Shown here: positions 10,182 through 20,867 of the stretch, in pieces
Numbering within the stretch: position 1 is the first letter of the stretch
Layout: every line of letters starts with the position of its first letter
Assembly: GCA_022494885.1 (NCBI GenBank)
Contig: JAGVSM010001328.1
Location: 97,040 to 161,039, forward strand
Direction of reading: 5' to 3'
Source of the DNA: Micrasema longulum
Lineage: Eukaryota > Arthropoda > Insecta > Trichoptera > Brachycentridae
DNA length: 64,000 bases
Made by a program: the position numbers and the translations under genes
Notes under the pieces: model-generated
The model's input: the letters and a program-made list of their open reading frames with translations, nothing else
What the model was told of the DNA's origin: nothing
Database searches by the model: none

Positions 10182-10815
10182 GCGCCGTGGCGCAGCTGGT
10201 TAGACGGCCAACTGTGAAACTGGCGTCGCGAGTTAGATTCCCTCCAGTTGTGAGAAAAAAATCCAAGAAAGATTTTTTCTCAATTGGTCTGGGTGTTGTG
10301 GTGTATTTTTAATAACCTCCTTCCATATCCCCCCTATATGTCTATACCACAAAAAAGTAGCCAGAAATTAAAATGCACGCAACGATCCATGGAAAGACAG
10401 ATGCTCGGTGTATGTCTAAGAGACAAAATAAGAAATTAAGAAATAAGGCGCCAAACCGGAGTCATGGATATCATGGATCGTGCAGCGAAATTGAAATGGC
10501 AGTGGGCAGGACACTTGGCGAGGCAAATGATGGCAGGTGGACACCCAGAATAATAAAAAGGAGACCGTGGGCAAACAAAAGAAGTGTTGGAAGGCCACAG
10601 AAAAGATGGGTCGACGACATTGCCTCTATTGCCGGTAAAACGCTGATGATGAAAGCGGGTGATAGGAAGGAATGGAGACGTTTGGAAGAGGCCTTTATCC
10701 AGCAGTGGAGAGAATAAGGCTGCAGAAGAAGAAGAATAATATCCCCCTATCCCACCTGCTGACAAGCCTCAAACTAGTAGCTTAGCAAGTTATTTCTTTC
10801 ATTTTTTTTAATTAA
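10182..10815 (+). mobile_element. tRNA-derived SINE S3, copy 1, split by an RTE insertion
   Basis: The head CGTGGCGCAGCTGGTTAGAC (A-box) and a damaged B-box precede the body TCAATTGGTCTGGGTGTTGT. The body is interrupted at 10337 and resumes at 10751 (CCCACCTGCTGACAAGCCTC). Complete copies are at 11951-12168 (minus) and 20868-21077 (plus). The inserted RTE occupies 10338-10738. Confidence 0.8.
10325..10750 (+). pseudogene. 5'-truncated RTE LINE inserted in SINE, with target duplication
   Basis: The frame to 10717 contains KRSVGRPQKRWVDDIASIAG and KEWRRLEEAFIQQWRE, the C-terminus of RTE-clade ORF2. Upstream residues are shifted out of frame. It ends in a (GAA)n tail at 10723-10737. The flanks carry a target duplication of the SINE body: ATATCCCCCCTAT (10325-10337) and ATATCCCCCTAT (10739-10750), differing by one C. 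Confidence 0.85.
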
Positions 10816-10844
10816 AAATATATATATATATAAATGAGTATTCA

Positions 10845-10890
10845 ACCACTTACCGACTTTTCATGTCTACCGGTTGCGAGACGTACAATT
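10845..10890 (-). repeat. fragment of the 8088-8400 repeat family
   Basis: On the minus strand the piece reads TACGTCTCGCAACCGGTAGA, then AAAAGTCGGTAAGTGGTT. It shares the AACCGGTA…GTCGGTAAGTGGTT block with 8091-8125 but lacks the GACGA half. Confidence 0.5.
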
Positions 10891-11404
10891 AATTTTAAAA
10901 AATGACCACAAAGTTAGTGTTTTGAACACCCCTATTTAACTCATTTTGTGATTTTTGTCGAAAAACTCCCCTTTTGCTTATAAGGGGTACATTCAAGATA
11001 TTAAACCTTGTGTGTTATTTTATAATTCTGGTCTATGTTTATACTTTGTGTGTTTGTTACAAAGTGAGACATTATCAGAAACTTCCAGACAAAAGGAAAT
11101 TCTTTTTCTGACGATTCTGTTCTAGCATGGAAAATTCTTTTATCGGAATCTCTAGAAAACTGTCAGAGTGGTTTCCCTTGTACGTAGGTGGCGTAAATTG
11201 TACTAAAAATAGAACTATCTGAAAAATCAAGAATAGCGTTTTCAATATGCGAGACAAAAAAGACTTATCAAAAGGAAAATATTTTCAAACGAACTTATGT
11301 AACATATAATGTACTTGGTTGATCTATTTTTTCACATTTTCTAGATAAATACACATAGACAGACTCGCCTAAATAATAGCATCGTTACATTGTATCTTCT
11401 ACAA

Positions 11405-11930
11405 AATTAAATACAGCGTACCAAAAAAGGAAATAATAACGATGTACGAAGCTTATGTTAAAAGCGAATTGAGCACCTGATCGCCTACTGGGGAACCGGT
11501 ATCAAGACAGACATAACAAGGAGACAAAGACAACAAAATAAAATAGTTAGACCAATATACCAGAAGTCAAAATCTGCTATTTATAAAATCTTCTAAGAGC
11601 AACTTTGGTTTTTATGCCCCAATGTCCGGAATGTGTAGATTAGTCAATTCATCACACGACTTGGAATTCGTTGGGATAGATATTCCGGCTTTTCGTAGAT
11701 CTCTTCGCGACTAAACAGTGTGGGATGAAGTTTGATTGGCATGGTTTGGCTCAAAGTTTTTGTCTTTCGTTTTTTTTAATATATTGTAGACAATTATTGT
11801 TTTGCCCTTGTTTGTCTTTGCTAAATAGTTTTATGTTCTTTTTGAACAGTTTCTTGCATTTATGTTTCTTCATGTAACTGTTGTAATTGGCTAAGGCCGT
11901 ATATATATATATTAAATAAATAAATAAATA
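11405..11930 (+). pseudogene. Jockey-like LINE ORF2 C-terminus and 3' UTR
   Basis: The frames around 11540-11735 read LLFIKSSKSNFGFYAPMSG, then CRLVNSSHDLEFVGIDIPAF, matching the copy at 29780-30070. Frameshifts interrupt it upstream. The 3' UTR has TTGTTTGTCTTTGC and TTCTTCATGT blocks shared with 30915-31035, a GGCTAAGGCC hairpin at 11891, and an (AAAT)n tail. Confidence 0.7.
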
Positions 11931-11950
11931 GAACTTACCCTACTTAGTCT

Positions 11951-12168
11951 TTTTTTTTTTTTAAAGAAATAACCCGCTAAGCCTCTATTTTGAGGCTTGT
12001 CAGCTGGTGGGAAAGAGGTGATATGAAAGGTGGTAACGAAAAATATACCACAACACCCCGACCAATTGAGATAAAATCTTATTTGGATTTTTTTCTTGCA
12101 ACTGGCGGGAATCGAACCCGCGACGCCAGTTTCACACTTGGCCGTCTAACCAACTGCGCCACGGCGCC
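11951..12168 (-). mobile_element. tRNA-derived SINE S3, copy 2
   Basis: On the minus strand a tRNA-like head (GGCGCCGTGGCGCAGTTGGT; B-box GGGTTCGATTCCCGCC) leads into the body CTCAATTGGTCGGGGTGTTG. The 3' end has a hairpin, AAGCCTC…GAGGCTT, then a T/A-rich tail. It abuts the TIR transposon at 12201. Confidence 0.85.
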
Positions 12169-12200
12169 AGTCGACGACTGAACTGTACGAAAAAAATACA

Positions 12201-13092
12201 CCAGTAGCTCAATCATAAATGACTATCGACGTATTAATAAGCGACGTGATAACAATTTCTCACCATGGTTGTTTATCGTAATCACGATCGCAATGGAAGA
12301 TCCGTGAGATCGGGATCATAACATTTTTTAATACTGCCACACTTCAACCTGATGTTTGGCAACACCTAAAATTAAATGTCAAAATATTTAAGTTTCGCGA
12401 CGCATAATCCTGCTGCGCAATCACATATTTGAACTTTACCGGTGTAAATATATTTATAATCGGGTTGTAGTAATGTGGCTAGTGTCTCGGACTCATGGAC
12501 CAAAGGTCCGTGGTTCGAATCCCACTCTACCCCAACTCGATTCCCATTTTCTAATAGCGTGTTATTTACAACTAGTTGAAAATGGTCTCAAAATGAAATA
12601 TTTGGGGAAATCATAAGAACGCAAATATTTATTTTTAAAAAAAATGTGGAAAGTGTTCCAAAATTGTAAGTAAAGTAAAATAATTTAGTATGACATACAG
12701 TTTTATTTGTTAGTTTACAATTTATCATGCTATTTATTGCATTTAGCCGGCGGCGGCGTGGCAATAGGCAAGCCAAATGTCAAGAAAAGCAGTCGCTAAA
12801 ATAATTGTTTGTAATTTAATTTTTACTTTTTTGTATTAAATACTCCTTACTATTTTGCAAATACAATATATTGTATTATTTATTATTATATACGCCGATT
12901 TTTCGCCAATGAACTGTATTTATTTACGAGGAAAACAAAAAACAGACCGACACGAACGTTGACTTAGAGATTACACACGCGTAGACGTATGCCTGCGATA
13001 ACTTAAGCATGTTCATTATTGTTCATTGTGATCGCTCAAATTCTTACCATGTTTTTAAGCACGTCAATAGTTATTTGTGATTGAGCTACAGG
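12201..13092. mobile_element. ~37-bp-TIR DNA transposon T1, copy 1
   Basis: The ends are inverted repeats: CCAGTAGCTCAATCATAAAT at 12201, and the reverse complement of CCTGTAGCTCAATCACAAAT ending at 13092, paired for about 37 bp. Interior blocks such as GCAAGCCAAATGTCAAGAAA, AGCAGTCGC and ATTTACGAGGAAAAC recur at 18525-20000 and 56420-56592. No transposase is found. A SINE is nested at 12461-12645. No clean target duplication is visible. Confidence 0.8.
12461..12645 (+). mobile_element. tRNA-derived SINE S4 nested in T1
   Basis: The tRNA-like head CGGGTTGTAGTAATGTGGCT has the B-box block CCGTGGTTCGAATCCCACTC, followed by a body ending in an A-rich tail. A second copy at 46470-46662 matches over its length. 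Heads also occur at 33785 and 56368-56418. Confidence 0.8.
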
Positions 13093-13172
13093 GACCCACT
13101 CAAACACACACAAAAAAATCACCCTAATCGGTCCAGCCGTTTAGGAGTTCAGTGACATACACCCGTAAATAT
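13093..13172 (-). mobile_element. Helitron 5'-region fragment
   Basis: On the minus strand GTATGTCACTGAACTCCTAA and ACGGCTGGACCGATTAGGGT match the 5' subterminal part of the Helitrons at 8040-8086 and 47985-48030. No Helitron 3' end is adjacent. Confidence 0.55.
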
Positions 13173-13239
13173 TTTTCATACATTAACATAGAACTGTGTG
13201 TACAACATTAAATATAAATAAAGTAAAGCATAAACCAAC

Positions 13240-14475
13240 CTGCGATAGATATTTCTTCCTCTTGAGTCCAGAGAAGAACCCCGTTGGCTGTGCGAGCTTG
13301 ATAGGAAGTTTCCCTGGAAGAGGAACATTCTTCACACCGTCCTCAACACCACCAGACAGGCAGTGTCCATTGGGAATACTCCTCACTTTCTCATTATACC
13401 AACTCACAGGTTGCTGCTTCGCGGCGTGTGCCAATTCTTTGTTCTTGCTCATATTATTTTTGTCGGTGACTTGGTTGAAAGAGACTTCCAGTTCTCTCAC
13501 ATAAACTCCTCTATTTCCGTAAACAACTCCCACAACATTATTTCTTTCTTCGCATCCACTCACTTCGGAAAAGGTTACGTTCTTTTTTGTTTCACACTCG
13601 GGTTTTTTGTATGCTGGGTAGGAATTCCTCTCACCCTCGTATCGTCTACCCCTTTCCCTGTCTAATCTGTAAAAAGTGTCGTCGTGTCCAATGGCCGGCT
13701 TTTGTTCGACGAGTCTCATTTTTCTGGGGCGAGGGGTCAGTTTATCAGTCTCATTGTGCGCATTGTACCGGGGTGGGATGTCTACTTTCCCGTATTGTTT
13801 GGTTTGAGTGGACAATGGCCCGGGCTCTCCAGTGTATATCCCCCGTTTTTCGAAATACCGCTCGTCCGGGGGGAGCCTGCGGACTTTATAATTGTAATAG
13901 TTGTCCCTGGGCTCGCGAGGGTATCTGTAATCGTAAGGTTTTATGTCAGTACTCGCCGCGGCGCGGATAGGAGGGAAGTAGTTTTTGTAGGAATTGCTGG
14001 ACGATACGCTCCAGCTCTTCGGAAGCGTGGAGTACTTGTTCGTTGCAAACGTTGAAGGCAGCGTCAGGAATTCCGGCTTGATCGGTTTGTACGGTGAGGA
14101 ATAATCGACCTTTTTGTATTGGGAAGACCAGGTTTGATGCCTGGAGTAAATATCTTCGTAAACGAATCCATTTCTTCTCGGCGGGGGCTTCGGTGGGTCG
14201 TCTTCGAATGAGTATTTGAGGTGATGATCGTTGTATTTAAGTGGTTTCCCTTCTCTGCTTCTGTAGCCGACATGGTTATAGTAAGGAATGGAAGTTCTAT
14301 CTAAAGATCCCGTTCCCGAAACCAGCCTCTGCCCCGTCGGCAAGTCAGGTCGGTACCTGTCGCGTTCTGTGTCTCTGATGAGCTGTCTCTTGTACTGCGA
14401 CATCTGAGCCTCTTCCAATCTGCTCCAGTATGATACGCTTTTTGCTCCTGTATCATACCTGGTGGTTATCTCGTA
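13240..14475 (-). CDS. host gene, large internal exon, unknown product
   Basis: I do not recognise this protein. The minus-strand frame is open from after a TAA at 14476 to the splice donor CAG|GTTGGT at 13240/13239, about 412 codons. Beyond the donor the frame becomes intron-like and stops. Possible acceptors are TTTTTATTGCAG ending at 14491 and CAG ending at 14459. The first in-frame ATG is at 14403, but the residues before it (YDTGAKSVSYWSRLEEAQM) look coding, so translation probably begins in an upstream exon. The protein is rich in Tyr, Pro, Arg, Lys and Ser, with DDPPKPPPRR (a possible SH3-binding site) about 80 residues in and KKNVTFSEVSG near the C-terminal third. No signal peptide or membrane segment is present. 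Base and codon use are far less AT-rich than the surroundings. It is probably a disordered cytoplasmic or scaffold protein; that is inference. Other exons are not identified here. Confidence 0.75.
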
Positions 14476-14491
14476 TTATCACATTCAGTCC

Positions 14492-15429
14492 TGCAATAAA
14501 AATAAAACAATTTGTAATAGACTGATTTTACAGTTGCTCGCGGAATACACTTACAGTTTCATAAAACTGATGTTTAACTCATAACAGTTTTTTAATAAAA
14601 TTAATAAATTGATTCATTAAACAAACATTAATAAGTGTACAATGTTTATACTGAACATTATTTATACTGAATTTTATTTACATTTTTCAGATTTTAATTT
14701 TGTATGTACTTTTAATTTTCTTATTATTTTTTTTTTCTCTAGATATGAATTGAAATTCTCGATTTACTTTACTTTGTTTTATTTATTTTTTTGTCTTGTT
14801 TTAATTACATTTATGAGCACACACTATTTATATGTGTGTTTATTATTTTTTTCTTATATTTAAAATATATTCAAGTAAATTACTATTCTGTAATTTTAAT
14901 TGTATTATTTTACTCTATTTTCTAACTTAAAAAAAAAAAAATCTTTAAACTATTTTTTATGTTTATTATTTTATACGTATACAGTATTATGTCTGTACTT
15001 TTCTTATTTGATTATTAATTGAAACTAATGTCTGAGCACCCATTATTGAATAGTTTATCGGATCAAAATACATCTTAATACTTTGTTTTCTTTATAATGT
15101 ATTAATATTGTAATAATGTGTATATTTTATTTAATAAAGAATATGAAAAAAAAGCGTTCATAAATACGGGATGGTTAGGCTGTTTGATAAAGTGTCACAG
15201 CGTAAGTAAATTCCTAAACCTGTCTCTTTTTCTTTCGCCATCTTCAACCCTGTCCCTTTCGCACCTGCATAAAGTTCCAAAAACTATTTTATTTATTATA
15301 TTGTCACCTGGGGTCAGTGTCCGCTCGAAACTAAACTAAAATACACGTTAATCGTCAAATCGATTTCAGTTTAAACTCATCGCTTAAAAATAAAATAAAA
15401 TAAATTATAAAACCCAATGTAAATTTCAG
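14492..15429. other. intron or intergenic AT-rich sequence
   Basis: Beyond the acceptor of the host exon I see T-rich tracts and no repeat family or gene. 15210-15270 has a pyrimidine-rich block (CTCTTTTTCTTTCGCC) that is not obviously coding. Confidence 0.45.
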
Positions 15430-15496
15430 TGATAAGGAAGATACCATCAGTGTGGAGTTTGCCGCTATTTTCCAGAGGAACGAAAATCTTCAAAAG
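15430..15496 (+). CDS. candidate small host exon
   Basis: The interval is preceded by TGTAAATTTCAG and followed by GTCAGT, acceptor and donor consensus. One frame, after a 1-base split codon, is open for all 22 codons and reads DKEDTISVEFAAIFQRNENL. The composition looks protein-like, but 67 bp is easily open by chance. It lies on the strand opposite the 13240-14475 exon, so it would belong to a different gene. Confidence 0.25.
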
Positions 15497-15892
15497 GTCA
15501 GTCCATTTCAATCCAATCCTATTTATTCCAATTTTGCGCTGTGACATTGCAAATTTTATATACCTCCTGTCGGGACCCAGCTTACACATCGCCATGGGAT
15601 GTGAATGTTTTCAAGCTCTTAAATTATCCAGAATTGCAATGAACTATATAATCGAATGAGAAAAGTAACAAAATACGTGATTTTGTTTATGTATCGGTAT
15701 ACACGTGGCATTCACTCGTCGTGCATTGGGAAAGTGGAAAAGATTTAGAAGAGATAAAAATCGGGTTTATAGAAACGAGTCTTTTGTGTTTCAGCGATAT
15801 TATAATTTAGTTCATCCCAAAAGTCATAGTTTTGTATATTTTGGAGATCATGGAGGTTAGAAAATCGCTCCATCGTTACTTAATTAATTTTT

Positions 15893-16570
15893 ATTTTCCC
15901 TAATTTATTTATTTATTTATTAACGGACATTGTCCATCTATACAGTTTATAAGGTTTAAATATTACAATAAAAGAATAGTTTTAAAAAATTTTTAAAAAA
16001 GAAAAGAAGCATTGACAAACATAAGGGACATCGAGACAAGATCTGGACTATTTATTTAGTGCTCGTGTAAATCGTTGTAAATTTAAACCAAAAAAGTCCA
16101 GATCCTGTCTTGAGTTAACAATACGACAAAGGCGGGTCATTGGAGAATTTAGGCCATAGTTTGTTCTATGCTGATCGATGAACAGTACTTCATTGTTTCT
16201 CAATCTACGAGTCGGAATATTGAATTTTACTTGTCCCAGTAATGATGGAACATCGATTATACCATTTAGTATGCCGAACATATATATGGAGTCAATATTA
16301 GTTCTACGTTTTTGTAGACTAGAAATATTTAACATTGACTCTATTTCAGCATAAGAATAATTATCTCTCTCTAGTCCAGCATCCACGCTATTTTTCGAAG
16401 CAAGCGATGTTGGACTGATTCAATGTGGTTTATGCGATTGACATAGAATAGAGACCAGACCACTGAGGCATATTCAAGAAGAGGGCGAACAGTTGAGCAA
16501 TAAAGAGTTTTGATTGTACGGACATTAGTAAAATCAGAGGATATTCTGTTAATGAAGCCAAGTTATTTCA
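15893..16570 (-). pseudogene. Jockey-like LINE ORF2 C-terminus and 3' UTR
   Basis: The minus strand to 16048 reads MLNISSLQKRRTNIDSIYMF, NIPTRRLRNNEVLFIDQHRT and NSPMTRLCRIVNSRQDLDFF, the thumb and C-terminal region of ORF2. Upstream to about 16570 the frame is broken but still LINE-like. The 3' end is an (AAAT)n tail, seen as TTTATTTATTTATTTATT near 15905. Confidence 0.75.
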
Positions 16571-16589
16571 GTGATTTATTTACTGTATT

Positions 16590-16835
16590 ATAAAAAAATT
16601 ATATTCTAATAAATTTATATGTACCGTTACGCCGAACAAAGCATACGCCTCTGTTTCAAATTAATAAATATAAAACAAATAATGCGAAGAATTCACCAAT
16701 CAACCGAGCAATTACTTACTATACTAAAAATAAGCAACGATTAGATCTTGATATATTTCACGACTCGTTATGGCAGAACAAATTCATATTCCAATTTATC
16801 CACATATTTTTTTTTATATTCAACTTATTTATTTT
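16590..16835 (+). pseudogene. Jockey-like LINE ORF2 C-terminal scrap
   Basis: The plus frame reads RRTKHTPLFQINKYKTNNAK and NSPINRAITYYTKNKQRLDL, then DIFHDSLWQNKF. This is the same C-terminal pattern (NSP…R…DIF) as neighbouring LINE relics, in opposite orientation to 15893-16570. It is truncated 5' at about 16590. Confidence 0.6.
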
Positions 16836-17104
16836 ACATGAACTTCATTATTGATGTTCTAAAATAATCATCCTTAATATTTACATTTTATATACGTACC
16901 TACATGCATAATCGTAATCATTATATATGTGTATGTGACTGCTTATTCTTATTTTTAGAGGTGGGGGTCAGGGCTATTCAAGCTCCCGACGTCACTGCGA
17001 CCTGTGAATATCTATTGTATCAGATCCCTGTGAATAATGAGTACTTACACATATTTAATTTGCAGAAATAAAACTTATACTTTGTTTTTTGATACACTCA
17101 CTTT
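16836..17104. other. unannotated stretch
   Basis: I recognise nothing apart from a short GC-richer block at 16960-17030 (AGGTGGGGGTCAGGGC). Confidence 0.4.
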
Positions 17105-17155
17105 ATTTTTACCAACTAGTTTCGGTAACCAACTGTTACCTTCTTCAGGGTATTT
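17105..17155 (-). ncRNA. hammerhead-ribozyme-like motif (candidate)
   Basis: On the minus strand the order is TACC, CTGAAGA (17148-17142), a stem GGTAAC-agttg-GTTACC, GAAA (17123-17120), palindromic CTAG, TT, GGTA. TACC and GGTA pair as stem I, GGTAAC/GTTACC as stem II, and CTAG could pair between two molecules as stem III. This follows the CUGANGA…GAAA…UH hammerhead layout. One extra A between CTGAAGA and stem II departs from the canonical core. Activity is untested. Confidence 0.4.
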
Positions 17156-17589
17156 TTATAACTAAACATACATAAAAGAAACAGTGAACAAATTAGTGGG
17201 TGTCGATAAGGATGAGGGAGGGGGTAATTGTGTTTAAGGTGGGGGAAGGGAAGGGAAGGAAGGGGATAATTGCGTTCAGGGTAGAGTTCGATTTTATAGG
17301 AAAAATATTAAAAATGGGACTATGACTTAAGTTTAATAGATTATTATTTATGTCTAAGTTCTGTTTTACCGCTTTTTTTATTTCTAAAATTTCAAAAAGA
17401 TTAATTTATTTATTTTTATTATTTAAATGCAATATTTAAATTCCATTTTCAAAATTAAAAGAATGATTATTTGTTATAATATTCTATGTTATAAATTCAG
17501 AAAAATTATTGTTATTGAGACATCTCATATGCTCCTTGATTCTTATTAAATGAACGCGATGTTTTTCCTAAATAAAAGGATCTGCAATC

Positions 17590-18090
17590 ATGGCAAGTTC
17601 ATTTATACACCCCTAATGTATGGAAGTGAAACATGGAACTGGCAGAGAAGTGATGAAAGCCGAGTGAACGCGGTTGAAATGCGATCTCTTAGACGAATGT
17701 GTGGGAAATCAATGTATGACAGAGTTACGAATGATGAAATCAGGCGAGAGTGTAAATCTGAGACAAGTATAATTGATAAGATTAAGAAAGGGTCTCTGAG
17801 ATGGTTTGGTCATGTAAAATCGAATGGACGACGAAAGAATGGCAAAATAAGTACATATGGCGAAAATGAACGGCAACGTTAGACGAGGACGACCAAGGAA
17901 GACGTGGCATGATCAGATAAACCAAAATCTTAAGTCTAGTCATGTCAAAAGCAGACAGAACCGAAGGGCATGTATGACAAGATGTATGAATGTGGAAGAG
18001 GCTAGGATTGTATGCCAGGATAGACGTGTGTGGCGGTCCATTCTCTCTGCCTACCCCTACGGGGAAATGGCGTGATAGTAGTACTTTAGT
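17590..18090 (+). pseudogene. LINE ORF2 C-terminus, same family as 63500-64000
   Basis: The frame reads LMYGSETWNWQRSDESR, VNAVEMRSLRRMCGKSMYDR, KGSLRWFGHVK, then after a frameshift near 17870 RRGRPRKTWHDQINQN, RRACMTRCMNVEEARIVCQD and WRSILSAYPYGE. It aligns throughout with 63516-63932. The upstream catalytic domain is missing. Confidence 0.8.
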
Positions 18091-18653
18091 AAGCTTGATA
18101 TATTTTTAAAGTAATATTTGGTATACCGGCTGATTTCAGCGTTTTGTAAATGAATCGGTCGTTGGAGAAACCCCACCCCGTTAGTCATGTTTTTGGCGGA
18201 TGTGACTTTGACTTGAAATGCAATTCGTTCTGTTAAGAAATCGATGTTTTGTCGAAAAATAATTTTTATTTACGTTAGATAAAAATAGTGGCCGTCCGAA
18301 ACAAGATTTTCAGCAGAAGCCGAATTTTTCTTGAATACGTTAAAAGTCACTTCAAAACCCCCTAAATTAAGAGGTTTTACTGTTAAGCATTACGTTTTCA
18401 TAGGGATAAGTGTTAAGTAAAATACAAAATGAAATATAAGGCATAAATGTAATTAGTAAATATTCTTATTTTCAGCGCTTTTTTGTTCGTTGTTATGTTA
18501 TACAATATACCTTTAACTTATACACCAGTAACTTAATCACAAATAACTATCAGCGTGCTAATAAGCGACGTGATAACAATTTCTCACTATGGTTGTTTAT
18601 CGTATTCGCGATTTCAATGAAACATCCGTGAACACCTAATATTAAATAGCTTA

Positions 18654-19053
18654 CCCACCACATACCGCACACCGCATCTGAGGACATGAGTCTCCTTGGC
18701 GGTGCCCACATACACGGAAAATTTGCTCGTTGTCAAACGAGAAAAGCTGCCCGAAGGAGCTCTCTGAAATCTGGTAGCCTTAGCATCTTTGTGCTGAAAG
18801 AAAGTAATCCAGAAGTACATAATATGTACTTCATTGGATTGAGAAGAGAGGGAAGTGAATTCTTCACTGACTGGGATTAAATTGATTGGACATGATCAAT
18901 TCGCCGAAATGATTACAAAACTTTTTAAAAGCCAAATTCTTTTTGAAACCACCAGATCTGTATATCCGACAGGACCTATAACAGGGCCACGGATAGTAGC
19001 GAGAAGCTCCATTCGGTAATCATAGAGAAGGGGAAAGGGACAAGACCACAGGA
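18654..19053. mobile_element. unclassified ~400-bp insertion in T1
   Basis: The sequence interrupts T1 and is flanked by ATATTAAATA on both sides (18644-18653 and about 19054-19063), a likely target duplication. It contains a 60-codon frame of no recognised family. No tRNA head or clear tail is seen. Confidence 0.5.
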
Positions 19054-19419
19054 TGTGATATTAAATACCAAAATATTTACGTTTCGAGACGTGTATAATC
19101 CTGCTGCGCAATCACATTTTTTAATTTCACCGGTGTAAATATGAAAAATATTCCAAAGCTGCTATGTTTATTTATTATTTATCATGCTTTTCATTGCGGT
19201 TGGCAAGCCAAATGTCAAGAAAAGCAGTCGCCATAGTGATTGCTTTTAATTTCATTTTCACTTTTTTGTACTAGATACTCCGTACTGTTTCGCTAGTGCA
19301 ATAAATTGTATTATTTTTTAGAGTAAACGCCAATTATTCGCCAAAGTATTTATTTACGAGGAAAACAAAAAACAAGTCGACACGAGCGTTGACTCAGAGA
19401 TTACACACGCGTTGACTTA

Positions 19420-19917
19420 TAACTGGGAAGTGGTGCCTGGAAGAATGACTAGACAGGTGCCACCGTTTTGTAGCAACAATTCACGGACAGTGTATACTTG
19501 TAATGCAGTATTAAATGGACTTCATAAACTCGGCAATAGTTATTACCACGTATCCGATTTATTTAGTGTAGGGTATTGTTCCTATAGAACAAACCTTTTG
19601 AACTTTTCAAAGATGGTGAATGGTAATTATATTTATTTATTCATGCATTTCATATGCAATTTTTTGTTCAGTTTGCCTAGCTGTATGAAACAGTACTTAT
19701 GATTTTCTTGTTGTTTTTCTGTAGAATGTTTTATTATTTAAACTTTCTACTGAATATGCTGTATAATTTTTAGGTTATTTTTTTAAATATAAATCTTGTT
19801 TTTAATATTCATGTTTTTTTTAAAAAAAAAAATATTAAGCCAAATATGTTAAAATTATAAATATTTGTAATAGGCAAATTTGCCGTTTATGTTAATAAAA
19901 TAAAAAATAAAAATAAA
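19420..19917 (+). mobile_element. 5'-truncated LINE nested in T1
   Basis: The frame reads TYTCNAVLNGLHKLGNSYYH and VSDLFSVGYCSYRTNL, the last residues of a Jockey-like ORF2 and similar to 47452-47600 and 30090-30170. The 3' end carries the hairpin GGCAAATTTGCC (19873-19884), then GTTTATGTTAATAAAATA. ATAACT-like sequence repeats at both edges. Confidence 0.7.
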
Positions 19918-20499
19918 TAACTTGAGCATGTTCATTGTGATCGCTCAAATGCTTGGCATGTTTCTAAGCACGTCGATAGTTATTTGTGATTGAGCTACAG
20001 AACGTAATCTGACTCATTCCGACCGCAGGTTTCGTCTGAACCGAAGAATCGGTCCATTTCTGCCGAAACCGACACTATGGCCAAAACTCGTTTTATTGGC
20101 TGAAACTGGCTGAAACTGAAACTGATACTTCACTTTATCACTAAATATAAATATTTCATTCAGAATGTTATAGCGAAAAAGTTTCGACCGATTGACTTAA
20201 ACAGTTTCTCGAATCCCTGATTAAAAAAAGATCGTAGTGTTTCGAGTCGTTAAAATAATGGTAACTTTAATGGTAACTACCCGATTTCAGCTGATTAAAT
20301 GTTTAACGACCCGTTATCTTCAGCGTCGCTGTCGTATGCGACACTGACAAATGTTTTGATATTTAAGGGTACTAGTTGCTAAGTCAGTTACCTTAAAAAA
20401 ATCTAATAATGCAGTTTAAAAAATACATAACTTTTACACTGTGTTTATTCATTACCTTTTTATTAACCCTTTTAGTAAAAAAAAATAATCCCAAATACG

Positions 20500-20820
20500 C
20501 CAGTCGTTTAACTACCGCGCACTCCCGCTCACTGCCAATAACTGACTGACTGAACGAATTTCTCCCATTGTTTCTACCTTACCTTCTTTACCACAAATAC
20601 CGGCCACAGAACAGCGTCTCTGTCTTCCTTGTAATACATTATAATCTCGTGCTCTTTCTTATACAGTTAAACTTACTGTGATATTGGCATCACATTCTCT
20701 CATATAATCATTCTTCGCATATTTCTAAAATTTTTACTTTATTTTGGATTGAAAATATCCATTTGAAGATTACAAAATATTCTATTTTATATTTTGTAAT
20801 CAGAGTCGGGTTGTGGTCCT
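20500..20820. repeat. dispersed repeat, copy 1 (second at 52005)
   Basis: Shared blocks with 52005-52240 include ACAGAACAGCGTCTCTGTCT, TCGTGCTCTTTCTTA and TCCATTTGAA, in the same order. No coding sequence or tRNA head is seen; class unknown. Its right edge meets a short S4-like head (GGGTTGTGGTCC). Confidence 0.55.
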
Positions 20821-20867
20821 AGCAAGGTTTTATTTATTTTATTTAATGCACAATTTTATCATAGACA

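Larger units (their letters stand above)
18525..20000. mobile_element. T1 DNA transposon, copy 2, with two nested insertions
   Basis: The ends match T1: ACTTAATCACAAATAACTAT at the left, and TAGTTATTTGTGATTGAGCT ending at 20000. The interior aligns with 12201-13092 but is interrupted at about 18654-19053 and again at 19420-19917. Removing both restores a T1-sized element. Confidence 0.75.

Noticed and set aside
12461..12535. Functional tRNA gene
   Set aside because: Part of repeated SINE S4 with a shared 3' body.
13196..14055. Several plus-strand open frames of 100-127 codons
   Set aside because: They are antisense shadows of the GC-richer host exon on the minus strand.
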